From JAZDCJ01 sp036311985 (GTDB lineage: Bacteria; Actinomycetota; Actinomycetes; Actinomycetales; Micrococcaceae), in NCBI RefSeq assembly GCF_036311985.1, contig NZ_JAZDCJ010000066.1: a DNA stretch of 26,434 nucleotides, one strand, 5' to 3'. Numbering within the stretch: the first letter of the stretch is position 1; every line of letters starts with the position of its first letter. Positions 1-8,504 of this stretch are shown piece by piece. A program made the translations under genes and the position numbers. The notes below the pieces were generated by a model. It made no database searches. It was not told the DNA's origin and saw only the letters and a list, made by a program, of their open reading frames with translations.

Positions 1-999
1 GTGGAGGTGGACGTGCCGCGGGACCGGGAAGGGACCTTCTCACCGGTCATCGTCAAGAAGCGTCAGCGCCGCCTGACCGGTGTCGATGAGATGGTCCTGT
101 CGCTCTATGCCAAGGGCCTGACCACCGGGGAAATCAGCGCGCACTTCGCCGAGATCTACGGTGCGTCCGTGTCAAAGGAGACCGTCTCGCGGATCACCGA
201 CAGGGTGCTCGACGAGATGGCCGCGTGGCAAAACCGGCCGCTGGATGAGGTCTACGCGGCGATCTTCATCGACGCCATCGTCGTCAAGGTCCGCGACGGG
301 CAGGTCGCCAACCGGCCCGTCTACGCCGCGATCGGCGTGACGCTGGAGGGTGAGAAGGACATCCTCGGCCTGTGGGCCGGCACCGGCGGTGAGGGCGCGA
401 AGTTCTGGATGAGCGTGCTCACCGACATCAAGAACCGCGGCGTGAAAGACACCTTCTTCCTGGTCTGCGACGGCCTCAAAGGCCTGCCCGAAGTCGTCAC
501 CAACGTCTGGCCGCTGACAACCGTGCAGACCTGCATCATCCACCTGATCCGCAATACCTTCCGCCTGGCCTCGAAGAAGGACTGGGACGCGCTCAAACGG
601 GACGTGAAGCCCATCTACACCGCCGTGAACGCTGCGGCCGCCAGGGCGGCGTTCGAGGAGCTCACCGAGCGCTGGGGCAAGAAATACGGGGCCATCGTGC
701 GGCTGTGGGAGAACGCGTGGGAGGAGTTCATCCCGTTCCTGGACTATGACGTGGAAATCCGGCGCGTGATCTGCTCGACCAATGCGATCGAATCCCTCAA
801 CGCCAGGTACCGGCGCGCCGTGAAGGCCCGGGGTCATTTCCCCACCGAGCAGGCTGCGCTAAAGTGCCTGTATCTGGTCACCCGATCCCTCGATCCGACC
901 GGTGCCGGCAAGACCCGATGGGCCGTGCGTTGGAAGCCCGCTTTGAACGCCTTCGCCATCACTTTCAGCGACCGATTCCCGGCCGCTGAAAGCTACTAA
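1..999 (+). CDS. IS256-family (Mutator) transposase, 5' truncated by window edge
   Basis: Transposase that would catalyse cut-and-paste or copy-out movement of the IS. The visible 332 residues match the IS256/Mutator family. A conserved VPRDREG-type segment lies at the start, followed by the KKRQRRL segment. A helix-turn-helix-like stretch (GLTTGEISAHF) follows near residues 39-49. The presumed DDE triad is D91 (FIDAI), D157 (VCDGLKG) and E264 (STNAIESLNARYRR). The family is usually around 400 residues, so roughly 70-90 N-terminal residues lie upstream of the window, and the GTG at base 1 is an internal valine codon rather than a start. The C-terminus is complete (TAA at 997-999). All three catalytic residues are present and I see no frameshift, so the element may be active. 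Confidence 0.93.
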   Translation: MEVDVPRDREGTFSPVIVKKRQRRLTGVDEMVLSLYAKGLTTGEISAHFAEIYGASVSKETVSRITDRVLDEMAAWQNRPLDEVYAAIFIDAIVVKVRDGQVANRPVYAAIGVTLEGEKDILGLWAGTGGEGAKFWMSVLTDIKNRGVKDTFFLVCDGLKGLPEVVTNVWPLTTVQTCIIHLIRNTFRLASKKDWDALKRDVKPIYTAVNAAAARAAFEELTERWGKKYGAIVRLWENAWEEFIPFLDYDVEIRRVICSTNAIESLNARYRRAVKARGHFPTEQAALKCLYLVTRSLDPTGAGKTRWAVRWKPALNAFAITFSDRFPAAESY

Positions 1000-1036
1000 A
1001 AGAAACCGCCGGATACACCGTTAATGAGATAGTCCC
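1..1036 (+). mobile_element. IS256-family insertion sequence, right-hand part
   Basis: The transposase frame is already open at base 1, so the left end lies outside the window. After its stop codon, bases 1012-1036 (ggatacaccgttaatgag followed by atagtcc) look like the terminal inverted repeat of an IS256-type element; I cannot confirm this without the left end. Base composition is less GC-extreme than the neighbouring genes, as expected of a mobile element. The element ends about 22 bases beyond the stop codon of the convergent NHL gene and leaves that gene intact. Confidence 0.75.
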
Positions 1037-1058
1037 CCAGCGGAAGGACGCCGTCGGG

Positions 1059-3014
1059 CTAGTCGAGGCCGCGGAGGTCCAGGGTCAGCGCGGAGTCGCC
1101 GTCGGCGTCGAGGAGGACGGGGATGCCCCAGTCCTGCTGGTACAGGTGGCATGCGGCGTGGTCGGGGATCTCGCCGCCGGGTTCGCCGTCGCACGCCGCC
1201 GCGCGGGCGGTGATGTGCAGGACGCCGTCCGCGACGTCCGGGTTCAGGGTCAGCGTCCGCGTCAGGCCAAGCGAGGTCCCGGCTCCCTCGAGGATGAGCT
1301 CCTCGGGCGAGGAGGAGATCTTCAGTTGCGTCGGGTCACCCCAGCGGTCGTCGAGCTTCTGCCCCTTCGGGGCGGAGAAGCGCACCACGATCTCGTGGGC
1401 ACCCGGAGCCACGGGGGTCTTGGGACGCTGGGTCTGCGAGGCCCCCTCGTCCACCGTGAGCGCCTCCTTCGGCAGCGGCAGGCGGACCAGCTGGTGCTGG
1501 TTCGTCTCGACCACGAGCAGCACCGGCTCGCCCTCGACGGAGGTGTCCAGGAGGACGTCCGACGGCTCGGCCAGCCCGCGGGCCAGCGTCGAGACCGTAC
1601 CGTTGGAGGGGTCGTAGCGGCGGACGGCCCCGTTGTAGGTATCGGCCACGGCGACGGAGCCGTCCGGCAGCACGGTCACGCCGAGCGGATGCTGCAGGCG
1701 GGCCTCGGACGCCTCACCATCCCGGAACCCGAAGTCAAACAGCCCCGCGCCGACGGCCGTCTCGACGGAGGCCACGAGTCCGTCCTCGCCGAGGCGCAGC
1801 ACGCGCAGGGAGGAGGTCTCCGAGTCGGCAACCCAGAGGTCGCCGTTCGCGTCGTCGGCCAGTCCCGAGCTCTGCGCGAACCACGCCTGACCGGGGTGGC
1901 CGTCCTGCAGCCCCTCGAGCCCGGTGCCTGCGAAGACCGCCAGGGCGCCCGAGCGCGGCTCGAAGGAGAAAATCTGGTGCGTGCCGGCCATCGCCACCAC
2001 GAGCTTTCCGGCCTTCGCCGACCACAGCACGTCCCACGGCGAGGACAACGATGTGCCCAGCGGATCGGAACCCAGCTCGGGAACCCAGGCCCCGGCGTCG
2101 TTCGCGGCGTCCCCCGCCGACCGGGCCTGCTCCGCGTCCAGCAGGCGCTGCACGCCGTTGCCGGCGATCGTGCGGACCTCGCCCGTCGCGAGCACGACGC
2201 CCCGCAGGCGGTGGTTGACCGTGTCGGCGACGACGACGTCGTAGCCGACCTCGGCCGCGACGTCGGCCGGCAGCGCGGCCAGGCCCTGCGGTTCGTTGAA
2301 GCGGGCGGTCTCCGGCCCGCCGTCGGCGTGGCCCTTGACGCCCTCGCCGATCGTGCGGACCACGGTGGACAGGTCGCCCGCGAGCTCGACGAGCCGGTGG
2401 TGGCCGGAGTCGCCGACCAGGAAGTTGCCGTTGGGCAGGGCCAGCACCTTGCCGGGGAAACGCAGGTCGCCCTCGCGTGCGGGCGGGGCCACGTACGGTC
2501 CGTCGCCGCGGTGCAGCGTGCCCTTCGCCTCGTGCTCGGCGACGAGCTCCTCGACGAGCACCTCGAGCCCGTTCGCGTGCCCCTCGCCGGAGAGGTGTGC
2601 GGCAATGTAGCCCTCGGGGTCGACGACGACGAGGGTCGGCCAGGCCCGCGCCGAGTACGCCTGCCAGGTCTCGAGCTCCGGATCGTCGAGCACCGGGTGG
2701 TGGATCTCGTAGCGCTCGACGGCGGCGGCGAGCGCCACCGGATCGGCCTCGTGCTCGAACTTGGGCGAGTGGACGCCGACGATGACGAGCAGGTCGCGGT
2801 ACTTCTCCTCGAGCGGGCGCAGCTCGTCGAGGACGTGGAGGCAGTTGATGCAGCAGAAGGTCCAGAAGTCGAGGACCACGATCTTGCCCCGCAGGTCCTC
2901 GAGCGACACCTGCTTCCCGCCCGTGTTCAGCCAGTTCCGGCCGACCAGTTCCGAGGCGCGCACGCGGTAGGCGGAGCGGACGGAAGCGGTGGTGGTCGGG
3001 GTGTCGGCGCTCAT
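1059..3014 (-). CDS. thioredoxin-fold and NHL-repeat protein (NHLRC2-like)
   Basis: A 651-residue protein with an N-terminal thioredoxin-like domain (about residues 20-165) and a C-terminal NHL beta-propeller (about 170-530), followed by a beta-rich tail. The redox motif is C55-I-N-C58 in the context FWTFCCINCLH, typical of the TlpA/NHLRC2 group; a cis-proline (AWPTLVVV) is also present. No signal peptide or membrane segment is visible, so a cytoplasmic location is likely. The ATG at 3012-3014 is preceded by GAGGAG with good spacing. It is the last gene of the minus-strand copper/redox cluster, 32 bases after the transporter gene, and an IS lies just beyond its stop. A thiol-disulfide role is inferred from the CxxC; the substrate is unknown. 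Confidence 0.9.
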   Translation of the reverse strand: MSADTPTTTASVRSAYRVRASELVGRNWLNTGGKQVSLEDLRGKIVVLDFWTFCCINCLHVLDELRPLEEKYRDLLVIVGVHSPKFEHEADPVALAAAVERYEIHHPVLDDPELETWQAYSARAWPTLVVVDPEGYIAAHLSGEGHANGLEVLVEELVAEHEAKGTLHRGDGPYVAPPAREGDLRFPGKVLALPNGNFLVGDSGHHRLVELAGDLSTVVRTIGEGVKGHADGGPETARFNEPQGLAALPADVAAEVGYDVVVADTVNHRLRGVVLATGEVRTIAGNGVQRLLDAEQARSAGDAANDAGAWVPELGSDPLGTSLSSPWDVLWSAKAGKLVVAMAGTHQIFSFEPRSGALAVFAGTGLEGLQDGHPGQAWFAQSSGLADDANGDLWVADSETSSLRVLRLGEDGLVASVETAVGAGLFDFGFRDGEASEARLQHPLGVTVLPDGSVAVADTYNGAVRRYDPSNGTVSTLARGLAEPSDVLLDTSVEGEPVLLVVETNQHQLVRLPLPKEALTVDEGASQTQRPKTPVAPGAHEIVVRFSAPKGQKLDDRWGDPTQLKISSSPEELILEGAGTSLGLTRTLTLNPDVADGVLHITARAAACDGEPGGEIPDHAACHLYQQDWGIPVLLDADGDSALTLDLRGLD

Positions 3015-3046
3015 GCAGGACTCCTCGGGTTGCGGATCGGGGTGCT

Positions 3047-4075
3047 TCAGGGGTCAACCCCATTATCGCCGGGCTTGTTCCCGGAGGCCGCCGCCGGTGA
3101 CGGCGTGCTACGGACGAGCCGCGGTACGACGCCGGTCATCACCACCATCGCGAGCAGTTCCACGAGCGTCTGGGTCACGACGACGAGCGGGACGAGCTCG
3201 AAGCCCGCGGGCAGGGCGAGGGCGAGGGGCAGCACGACGAGGGAGTTCCGGGTGGCCCCGGTGAAGGACGCGGCACGGATGCCGGGCTCCTCGAGCCGGG
3301 CGAGGCGCCCGGCCGCGATCCCGGCGGCGGCCATGAGGGCCGCGAACCCGGCATAGAGGGGCACGAGCGGCAGCAGCTCCGACCAGCGGTGCGCCACGGC
3401 GGCGGATTGGGAGGCAACGACGACGGCGAGCACGGCCGCCATGAGGGGGACCATGCACGCCGCAGCGGAGGACCCGGCGGCCCGGGCCACACCGGCGCCG
3501 GTCCGGCCGCGCGCCCCGAGGGCCTGGAGCGCGGCGGCCGCGCCGAGCGGGAGCAGGATCAGCAGGACGAACGCCTCGAGGAAGGGCCGCGGGTCGATGC
3601 CGGCAAGCACTCCCGGGCCGGCCATGAGCGGCAGGTAGACCGGGAGCAGGAGCATCTGCAGGAGCATGAGCAGCGGCGTCGCGGCCAGGAGCTTCGAGGC
3701 CGCCCCGCCGGCCAGCCGGGTGAAGGCCACGACGTAGTCGATGCACGGCGTCAGGAGCACCAGCAGGACGCCGACGAGCAGTTGCCGCTCCCCCGCCACG
3801 AAGCGCGACAAGCCCCACGCCAGCAGGGGCGCGACGGCGAAGTTCAGGACCAGGACGACGGCCAGGAAGCGGCGGTCGACGACGCCGGCCCGCCACCGGG
3901 TCAGCGGCACCCCGAGGAACGTGGCGAACATCAGCAGACCCAACAGCGGCAGGACCACGGCGTCGAGGGCGGCGAGCCCGGGCCAGACGGCTCCTGCGGC
4001 CGCGGCGAAGGCGATCGCCGCGAGGTAGACGGGGACTTGGCGGCGTTCGAGCAGCTCAGTCCCCGGGAAGGGCAT
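3047..4075 (-). CDS. Acr3/BASS-family transporter (arsenic-resistance-type permease)
   Basis: A 342-residue integral membrane protein with about ten hydrophobic segments, of the bile acid:sodium symporter superfamily and closest in appearance to the arsenite-exporter (ACR3/COG0798) branch. Supporting motifs are the TPCIDYVVAF segment with C111, which corresponds to the conserved TM4 cysteine of Acr3 proteins, and FTGATRNSLVVLPLALALP near the C-terminal third. No ArsR or ArsC gene is nearby. The gene instead sits in a copper/cytochrome-oxidase-type cluster, and its first 20 bases overlap the end of the upstream lipoprotein gene, so the two are probably translationally coupled. The substrate could be arsenite, another anion or an organic acid; the family call is firm and the substrate is not. 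Confidence 0.82.
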   Translation of the reverse strand: MPFPGTELLERRQVPVYLAAIAFAAAAGAVWPGLAALDAVVLPLLGLLMFATFLGVPLTRWRAGVVDRRFLAVVLVLNFAVAPLLAWGLSRFVAGERQLLVGVLLVLLTPCIDYVVAFTRLAGGAASKLLAATPLLMLLQMLLLPVYLPLMAGPGVLAGIDPRPFLEAFVLLILLPLGAAAALQALGARGRTGAGVARAAGSSAAACMVPLMAAVLAVVVASQSAAVAHRWSELLPLVPLYAGFAALMAAAGIAAGRLARLEEPGIRAASFTGATRNSLVVLPLALALPAGFELVPLVVVTQTLVELLAMVVMTGVVPRLVRSTPSPAAASGNKPGDNGVDP

Positions 4076-4868
4076 CCAGCGTCTCCTCGAGGATCGCCTC
4101 GGCCATCGCGGTGAAGTTCGCGTCCTCGACCCCCGCGGGTCCGATGAAGGACACCATGGCCACGTGCCCGCCCCGTTCGCCGACGAGCACGAGCGCCTGC
4201 TGCGCGAGGCTCGCGTGGCCCGGCGCGCGGCTCCAGAAGAGGGCGGAGGCCACGTCCGCGTCCGTCTCCGGCCGGCTCGAGCTCAGCGGGACCGTCGCGG
4301 GGACCACCCCGCCGCCGGCGCCCTCCTCCTGGATGTTCAGGGTCGTGGAGGAGCACTCCTGGACGAGCGTGTCGACGGTGCCGTAGTACGCGTCCAGCGC
4401 GCCGCGGTCGCCGATCCGGGCAACCTCCACCGAGCCGGTGACGTCGACGCCCTCGGCCGCGAAGTCGGTCCGGGCCGCCTCGGCGCCGAGCACGGCCGGG
4501 GAGAAGTTCAACTTCTCGAGCGGCTCCCGGCACGCCGCCGGGAGCACGACGACGCCGTCGAGCGCGTCCCCGGGATCGGAGCGCAGGGCCTCCAGTTCCG
4601 CCTCGCCCGCGACCGCCGAAAGGGTGAAGTTGTAGCCGGCGGCGCGGGCGATGCCCGCCTGGACGGCGGTCGCCGCCTCCGTCCCGGGCGCCTCGCCCCC
4701 GGGGTCCGCCGGAGCGCCCGTCGCCTGCCCGGACCCGTGCGGATCCGACGAGGCCCCGGCGTCCGGGGCCCCGGCGTCGTTCCCGGAACAGGCGCCGAGC
4801 GTGAGGGCGAGCGCGAGGGCGCCCGCGGCCAGGAGGGGTCTTCTAGCGTCCACGTCGCTCCGTTTCAT
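4056..4868 (-). CDS. lipoprotein of unknown function
   Basis: A 270-residue predicted lipoprotein. A basic N-terminus and a hydrophobic stretch end in a lipobox LGAC with C27 as the lipidated residue. A low-complexity Gly/Ala/Asp/Pro linker (about residues 28-65) follows, then a globular domain of about 200 residues containing two further cysteines (PAACREP and VQECSST). I do not recognise the domain. Its first 26 bases overlap the end of the CopD-CtaG gene and its last 20 overlap the start of the transporter gene, so it is expected to be translated with both. Placement in a copper-handling cluster suggests an extracytoplasmic accessory role, perhaps binding a ligand for the transporter or assisting oxidase assembly, but this is inference only. 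Confidence 0.8.
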   Translation of the reverse strand: MKRSDVDARRPLLAAGALALALTLGACSGNDAGAPDAGASSDPHGSGQATGAPADPGGEAPGTEAATAVQAGIARAAGYNFTLSAVAGEAELEALRSDPGDALDGVVVLPAACREPLEKLNFSPAVLGAEAARTDFAAEGVDVTGSVEVARIGDRGALDAYYGTVDTLVQECSSTTLNIQEEGAGGGVVPATVPLSSSRPETDADVASALFWSRAPGHASLAQQALVLVGERGGHVAMVSFIGPAGVEDANFTAMAEAILEETLDALPGD

Positions 4869-6972
4869 CGTCGTGCTGCTTCAATTGCGCGAACATGGCG
4901 TTGTAGGCGGCCAGTTCCGCATCGTCGTCCCGGTCCGCCGCGCGGTCCTTGCGCTTGGACTCGCGGGCGTCGTCCCGGCTCCACGCCACCATCACGCCGA
5001 GGGCCAGCAGGAGGGTGGGCACCTCGCCGATCCCCCACATCGCGCCGGCGCCGAAGCGCTGGTCCTCGAGCGGGGTGGCGCCCCAGTCGCGCCCCATGTT
5101 CCCGAACCAGCCGGCCTGCATGAGCGACTCGCTGCCCATGATGGACACCCCGTAGAAGGCGTGGAAGCTCATCGTGGCCAGCAGGATCAACAGCCGCAGC
5201 GGGTAGGCGGCGCGGCGCGGGAGCGGATCGGAGCCGATCATGTTCAGGGCGAAGATGTAGCCCGTGAGCAGGAAATGCAGGTTCATCAGCTCGTGCCCGA
5301 TGTGCTCGCGCAGGGCGAAGCCGAAGAGCTCGGTGTTGTAGAAGATGATGATCGAGCCCGCGAAGTTCGCCGCCGCGAAGAGCGGATGCGTGACGATCTT
5401 CGAGAAGCCCGAGTGCACGAGCACCAGGATCCACTCGCGCGGACCCCGCGTGCCGTCGGTCCGGCTGGGCAGGGCCTTGAGCGCGAGCGTCACGGGCGAG
5501 CCGATGACCAGGAAGAACGGGGCCACCATGGTCAGTGCCATGTGGCCGACCATGTGCATCGAGAACAGCACCATTCCGTACACCGCGGGGGCCCCGGAGG
5601 TGATGTAGAACAGCGCGGCCAGGCCCACGAACCAGGACGCGAGGCGCCACGCCGGCCAGGCGTCGCCGCGCCGCTTCAGCCGCACGTAGGCCACGAGGTA
5701 GGCGGCGCCGAGGAAGAGGACGACGGCGACCCAGAGCCAGTCGAAGCGCCATTCGCTCAGCCAGGAGGACGGCACGAGCTCGGGCGGGAGCTCGTAGCCG
5801 GTGAGGATGCGGGCGGGCGTGGCGGCGGGAGGCAGCTCCTCCGGAACGGGCGGCGCGGTGCGCGCGAGCGCCGTCGCGATGCCCATGACGGCGGCCATGA
5901 TGGCGGCCTCGACGGCGACGATCCGCCACGCGGCCCGCACCGCGGTGGTCCGGCCCGCGAGGAGGGACGGGATGGTGCGGGTGCGGTGGAGCAGGCCGAG
6001 CGCGCCGAGCGCCACGGTCAGGAGCGCCTTGGCGGCGACGAGGCCGCCGTAGGGGGTGGCCAGGTCGGCCCACGAATCCATCCGGATCACGGCGCTGACG
6101 ACGCCGGACGCGGCCACGAGAGCGATCGAGATCCCGGCGAGGGCCGAGAAGCGGGACAGGACGACGCCGGCCAGGAGGGGCGGCGTCGCGGCCCGCCGGC
6201 GGTCGGGGGCCGGGCCGCCGAGGGTGTCGGCGAGGACGGCGAGCGTCGCGATGCCTCCCACCCACAGGCAGACGCCGACGAGGTGCAGGAGGATGGCGTT
6301 GGTGGCGCCCCAGTGGTCGTCGCCGCCGGCCGCGTGGCCGATGAGCGAGATCGGGACGACGCCGAGCAGCGCCGCGACGGCCGCGACGGCGACGCCGCCC
6401 GGGGAGCGCAGGCCGAACGCGAGCGAGGCCGTGACGGCCGCGATGAGGACCATCCACGCCCACGCCTGGCCGACGGAGATCCCCAGGACGTAGTCCATCA
6501 TGGCGGCCGTGTAGCTCGGTTCGGCGCTCAGCGGGAGCCCGGAGAGGTCGGAGAACGTCAGGACCAGGACGGCGGCCGCGGCGAGGGTCCAGACCACCGC
6601 GGCGCCGGCGGCGAGGTTCATGGCGCGGGTGAAGGCGGGGTGCTCCCCGCCCGTGTCTCCTCCGGCGTCGCGGTCCTCGTCGCCTCCGCGCCCGGCGCGC
6701 CCGGCCCGCTCCGGGCGGCGGCTGCGGGGCAGGATCGCCGCCGCGAAGACGAGCGCGCCGATGGCCAGGGCCATCGAGGCGTGGTGGACGGTCTTAGCGA
6801 CGGGCAGTCCCCACCGGGTGAGGGCGCCCGGATCGGAGAGCAGGCCCGCGGCCGCCGAGCCGGAGTACAGCAGTGCGGCGACGAGCCCCACGGCGCCCGC
6901 GGCGAGCGCGGGCAGCGCGAGGACCGGCCAGAGCCGGCCGTCGGCGGTGCGGTGTCCGGTGGTGGCGTCCAC
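4843..6972 (-). CDS. CopD-CtaG fusion: copper import and cytochrome c oxidase assembly membrane protein
   Basis: A 709-residue polytopic membrane protein joining two families. The first roughly 370 residues are CopD-like (copper-resistance/uptake membrane domain, many transmembrane helices). The rest is CtaG-like (caa3-type cytochrome oxidase assembly factor), with characteristic histidine clusters: SMHMVGHM, GHELMNLHFLLTGYIF and SFHAFYGV. The C-terminal tail is charged and cytoplasmic-looking. The start is GTG at 6970-6972, preceded by GGAGG eight bases upstream. The gene follows copC by 27 bases and overlaps the lipoprotein gene by 26. In known systems CopC binds periplasmic copper and CopD passes it across the membrane, while CtaG serves CuB insertion into oxidase. 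The fusion therefore fits copper delivery to the respiratory oxidase. Such fusions are common in Actinobacteria. Confidence 0.9.
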   Translation of the reverse strand: MDATTGHRTADGRLWPVLALPALAAGAVGLVAALLYSGSAAAGLLSDPGALTRWGLPVAKTVHHASMALAIGALVFAAAILPRSRRPERAGRAGRGGDEDRDAGGDTGGEHPAFTRAMNLAAGAAVVWTLAAAAVLVLTFSDLSGLPLSAEPSYTAAMMDYVLGISVGQAWAWMVLIAAVTASLAFGLRSPGGVAVAAVAALLGVVPISLIGHAAGGDDHWGATNAILLHLVGVCLWVGGIATLAVLADTLGGPAPDRRRAATPPLLAGVVLSRFSALAGISIALVAASGVVSAVIRMDSWADLATPYGGLVAAKALLTVALGALGLLHRTRTIPSLLAGRTTAVRAAWRIVAVEAAIMAAVMGIATALARTAPPVPEELPPAATPARILTGYELPPELVPSSWLSEWRFDWLWVAVVLFLGAAYLVAYVRLKRRGDAWPAWRLASWFVGLAALFYITSGAPAVYGMVLFSMHMVGHMALTMVAPFFLVIGSPVTLALKALPSRTDGTRGPREWILVLVHSGFSKIVTHPLFAAANFAGSIIIFYNTELFGFALREHIGHELMNLHFLLTGYIFALNMIGSDPLPRRAAYPLRLLILLATMSFHAFYGVSIMGSESLMQAGWFGNMGRDWGATPLEDQRFGAGAMWGIGEVPTLLLALGVMVAWSRDDARESKRKDRAADRDDDAELAAYNAMFAQLKQHDDETERRGR

Positions 6973-6999
6973 GGTGCCTGCCTCCTTCTCCGGGGTGTC

Positions 7000-7641
7000 C
7001 TACCGGCCCTGGCGGCGGGTCTTGGCCAGGACGACGGCGGCCGCGGCCACCGCGGCGACGGCCAGGACGATCCAGATCAGCACGGGCGGCAGTCCCGCCT
7101 CGGCGGCCTGGTCCGGCGCGTCGGTGGCGGGCGCCTCGGTAGCCGGCGCGTCGGTTCCGGCGGCCTCGGCGCTGGAGGACGGGGCACTGGAGGGCGCGGC
7201 GCTCGAGGAGGGCGCCGCCGCGGGGGCGTCGACCGTGAACTCGAGGGCCTCGCCCTGGGCGCCGCCGCTCTCGATGGGGTGTCCGTCGCTCGAGACGACC
7301 CGCCAGGCGACGGTGTAGGCGCCGTTGTCCAGCGGGGCCGCGAAGGCGACGGTCAGCGTGCGCCCCGAGACGGAGGCCTCGGCCTCGACCGCGCCGTCGG
7401 GGCCGGAGACCTCGACCTCGGCGCCGATGGGCTTGAGCTCGCCCGTGTAGGACAGGCTCACGGAGGCGGGGGCCTCGGTCAGGGTCTCGCCGGAGGCCGG
7501 CACGCTGTCGGCGAGGGCGTCGTGTGCCCGGGCCGCCGGAGCAGCGGCGAGGACGGCCCAGGCCATCAGGAGGGCGGTGGCGAGCGCGGCGGCGAGACGG
7601 ACGGCTGCTGCCGGTGCGGGGCGGTGGAGCGTGGTGTTCAT
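7000..7641 (-). CDS. copC: CopC-domain copper-binding protein
   Basis: A 213-residue exported protein. An N-terminal signal peptide ends at ARA-HDALADSVPASGE, so the mature protein would begin with histidine. CopC/YobA proteins use an N-terminal histidine, together with other ligands, to hold Cu(II). The CopC beta-sandwich spans about residues 40-150; the DGHPI stretch (VVSSDGHPIES) carries the second conserved histidine. An Ala/Ser/Pro/Glu-rich spacer follows, then a single transmembrane helix and the basic end KTRRQGR, so the domain is tethered to the outer face of the membrane. It lies directly upstream of the CopD-CtaG fusion (27 bases), the usual partner arrangement. Confidence 0.92.
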   Translation of the reverse strand: MNTTLHRPAPAAAVRLAAALATALLMAWAVLAAAPAARAHDALADSVPASGETLTEAPASVSLSYTGELKPIGAEVEVSGPDGAVEAEASVSGRTLTVAFAAPLDNGAYTVAWRVVSSDGHPIESGGAQGEALEFTVDAPAAAPSSSAAPSSAPSSSAEAAGTDAPATEAPATDAPDQAAEAGLPPVLIWIVLAVAAVAAAAVVLAKTRRQGR

Positions 7642-7723
7642 GGTGTTGTCCTGTTCCTCCCCGGTACCGCGTCGAGCACGGGCGGGGAAAGCTGTTCCTG
7701 GGGTGCGGCAGGCGGCCGCGGGG

Positions 7724-8365
7724 TCAGAAGGCAGCTCGAACGGGTGGGCCGCGCCGGGTCAGGGCGCGGAGGGGGACGCCGAGGTCGGGCAGGCCCGGGA
7801 CCTGGACGGACGGCAGCGGCGCCGGGGCCGTATCGACGGGCACGGGACGCGGGCGCAGGACGGCGCGCGGCGCGGCGAGGAGGACGACGTCGGCGAGCCC
7901 CTGGGCGGCGAGCCCGCCACGGCGCAGGACCAGGATGGTCGCGAGGGCGGCCGCCGCGTGGGCCGCGGGCATCCAGGCGCCGCCGGCCGGACCGGCCACG
8001 AGGGATGCCGCGGCGGCCGGGGAGGCGACGAGTTCCACGTGGGCGGCATGCCCGAGGCCGGTCTCGCGCAGGAGGGGGACGGTCCCGGAGCCTGAAGCCC
8101 CGGATCCGGCACCGTGGGCGTGGCCCGCCGCGAAGGCGAAGTGGTAGAGCGCTTGGCTGACGACGACGGCCAGGGAGGTCCTGGCGAGCGAGAGCCCGCG
8201 TCCCGCGAGCGCCGTGCACACGGCGGCGGAGGCGGCCACGACGACGGCGAGCAGCAGCGGATGCGGCAGGGGCGCGCCGGCCAGGGCATGGGATGCGGCG
8301 GCCAGCCCGGTCGCGGCGACGGCTCCCGACCATCCCCGCAGCAGGCGCAGGCTGCGGTGCTCCAC
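7724..8365 (-). CDS. small polytopic membrane protein of the copper cluster, function unknown
   Basis: A protein of about 213 residues with four or five hydrophobic segments and a histidine-containing loop (YHFAFAAGHAHG), followed by a Pro-rich cytoplasmic-type tail. I recognise no characterised domain. The position immediately upstream of copC suggests a role in copper handling. The GTG start at 8363-8365 is chosen because GAGGAG lies nine bases upstream, and because the alternative GTG at 8408-8410 would lie within a few bases of the inverted repeat at 8413-8429, which looks like a promoter or operator. The longer form (228 residues) also has a possible GGAG and cannot be excluded. It is the first gene of the minus-strand cluster; 82 bases separate it from copC. 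Confidence 0.72.
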   Translation of the reverse strand: MEHRSLRLLRGWSGAVAATGLAAASHALAGAPLPHPLLLAVVVAASAAVCTALAGRGLSLARTSLAVVVSQALYHFAFAAGHAHGAGSGASGSGTVPLLRETGLGHAAHVELVASPAAAASLVAGPAGGAWMPAAHAAAALATILVLRRGGLAAQGLADVVLLAAPRAVLRPRPVPVDTAPAPLPSVQVPGLPDLGVPLRALTRRGPPVRAAF

Positions 8366-8412
8366 GGTGGCGCGCTCCTCGGGTCGACGGGGTCCAGGGA
8401 CGGACCCCACGA

Positions 8413-8429
8413 TTCTACTCCAGGTAGAA
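8413..8429. promoter_or_regulatory. 17-bp perfect inverted repeat upstream of the copper cluster
   Basis: TTCTAC, five bases (tccag), GTAGAA. It lies 48 bases upstream of the preferred start of the first cluster gene, in a short gap between the HU terminator hairpin and that gene. Such a dyad would suit a dimeric repressor, for example a BlaI/CopY-type or MerR-type metal regulator, but I cannot assign the protein. Confidence 0.4.
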
Positions 8430-8450
8430 CGCCGCTCCCCGCGGGAACGG

Positions 8451-8487
8451 CGAGGCCCGCCCCACCTCGACGGTGGGACGGGCCTCG
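8451..8487 (-). terminator. hairpin terminator after the HU gene
   Basis: Arms cgaggcccgccccacc and ggtgggacgggcctcg pair with one mismatch around a 5-base loop, 17 bases beyond the HU stop codon. There is no T-run, as is common for terminators in very GC-rich Actinobacteria. Confidence 0.65.
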
Positions 8488-8504
8488 CGCTGCTGCGGCG
8501 GAGC

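Noticed and set aside
1146..3356. Plus-strand open frame of 736 codons opposite the thioredoxin-NHL gene
   Set aside because: Low-complexity shadow frame; the minus-strand protein has the CxxC motif, NHL repeats and a ribosome-binding site.
4651..8160. Plus-strand open frame of 1169 codons opposite the CopD-CtaG and CopC genes
   Set aside because: It is an antisense shadow of high third-position GC; the translation is His/Gly/Arg/Glu-rich without domains, while the minus strand encodes clear families over the same bases.
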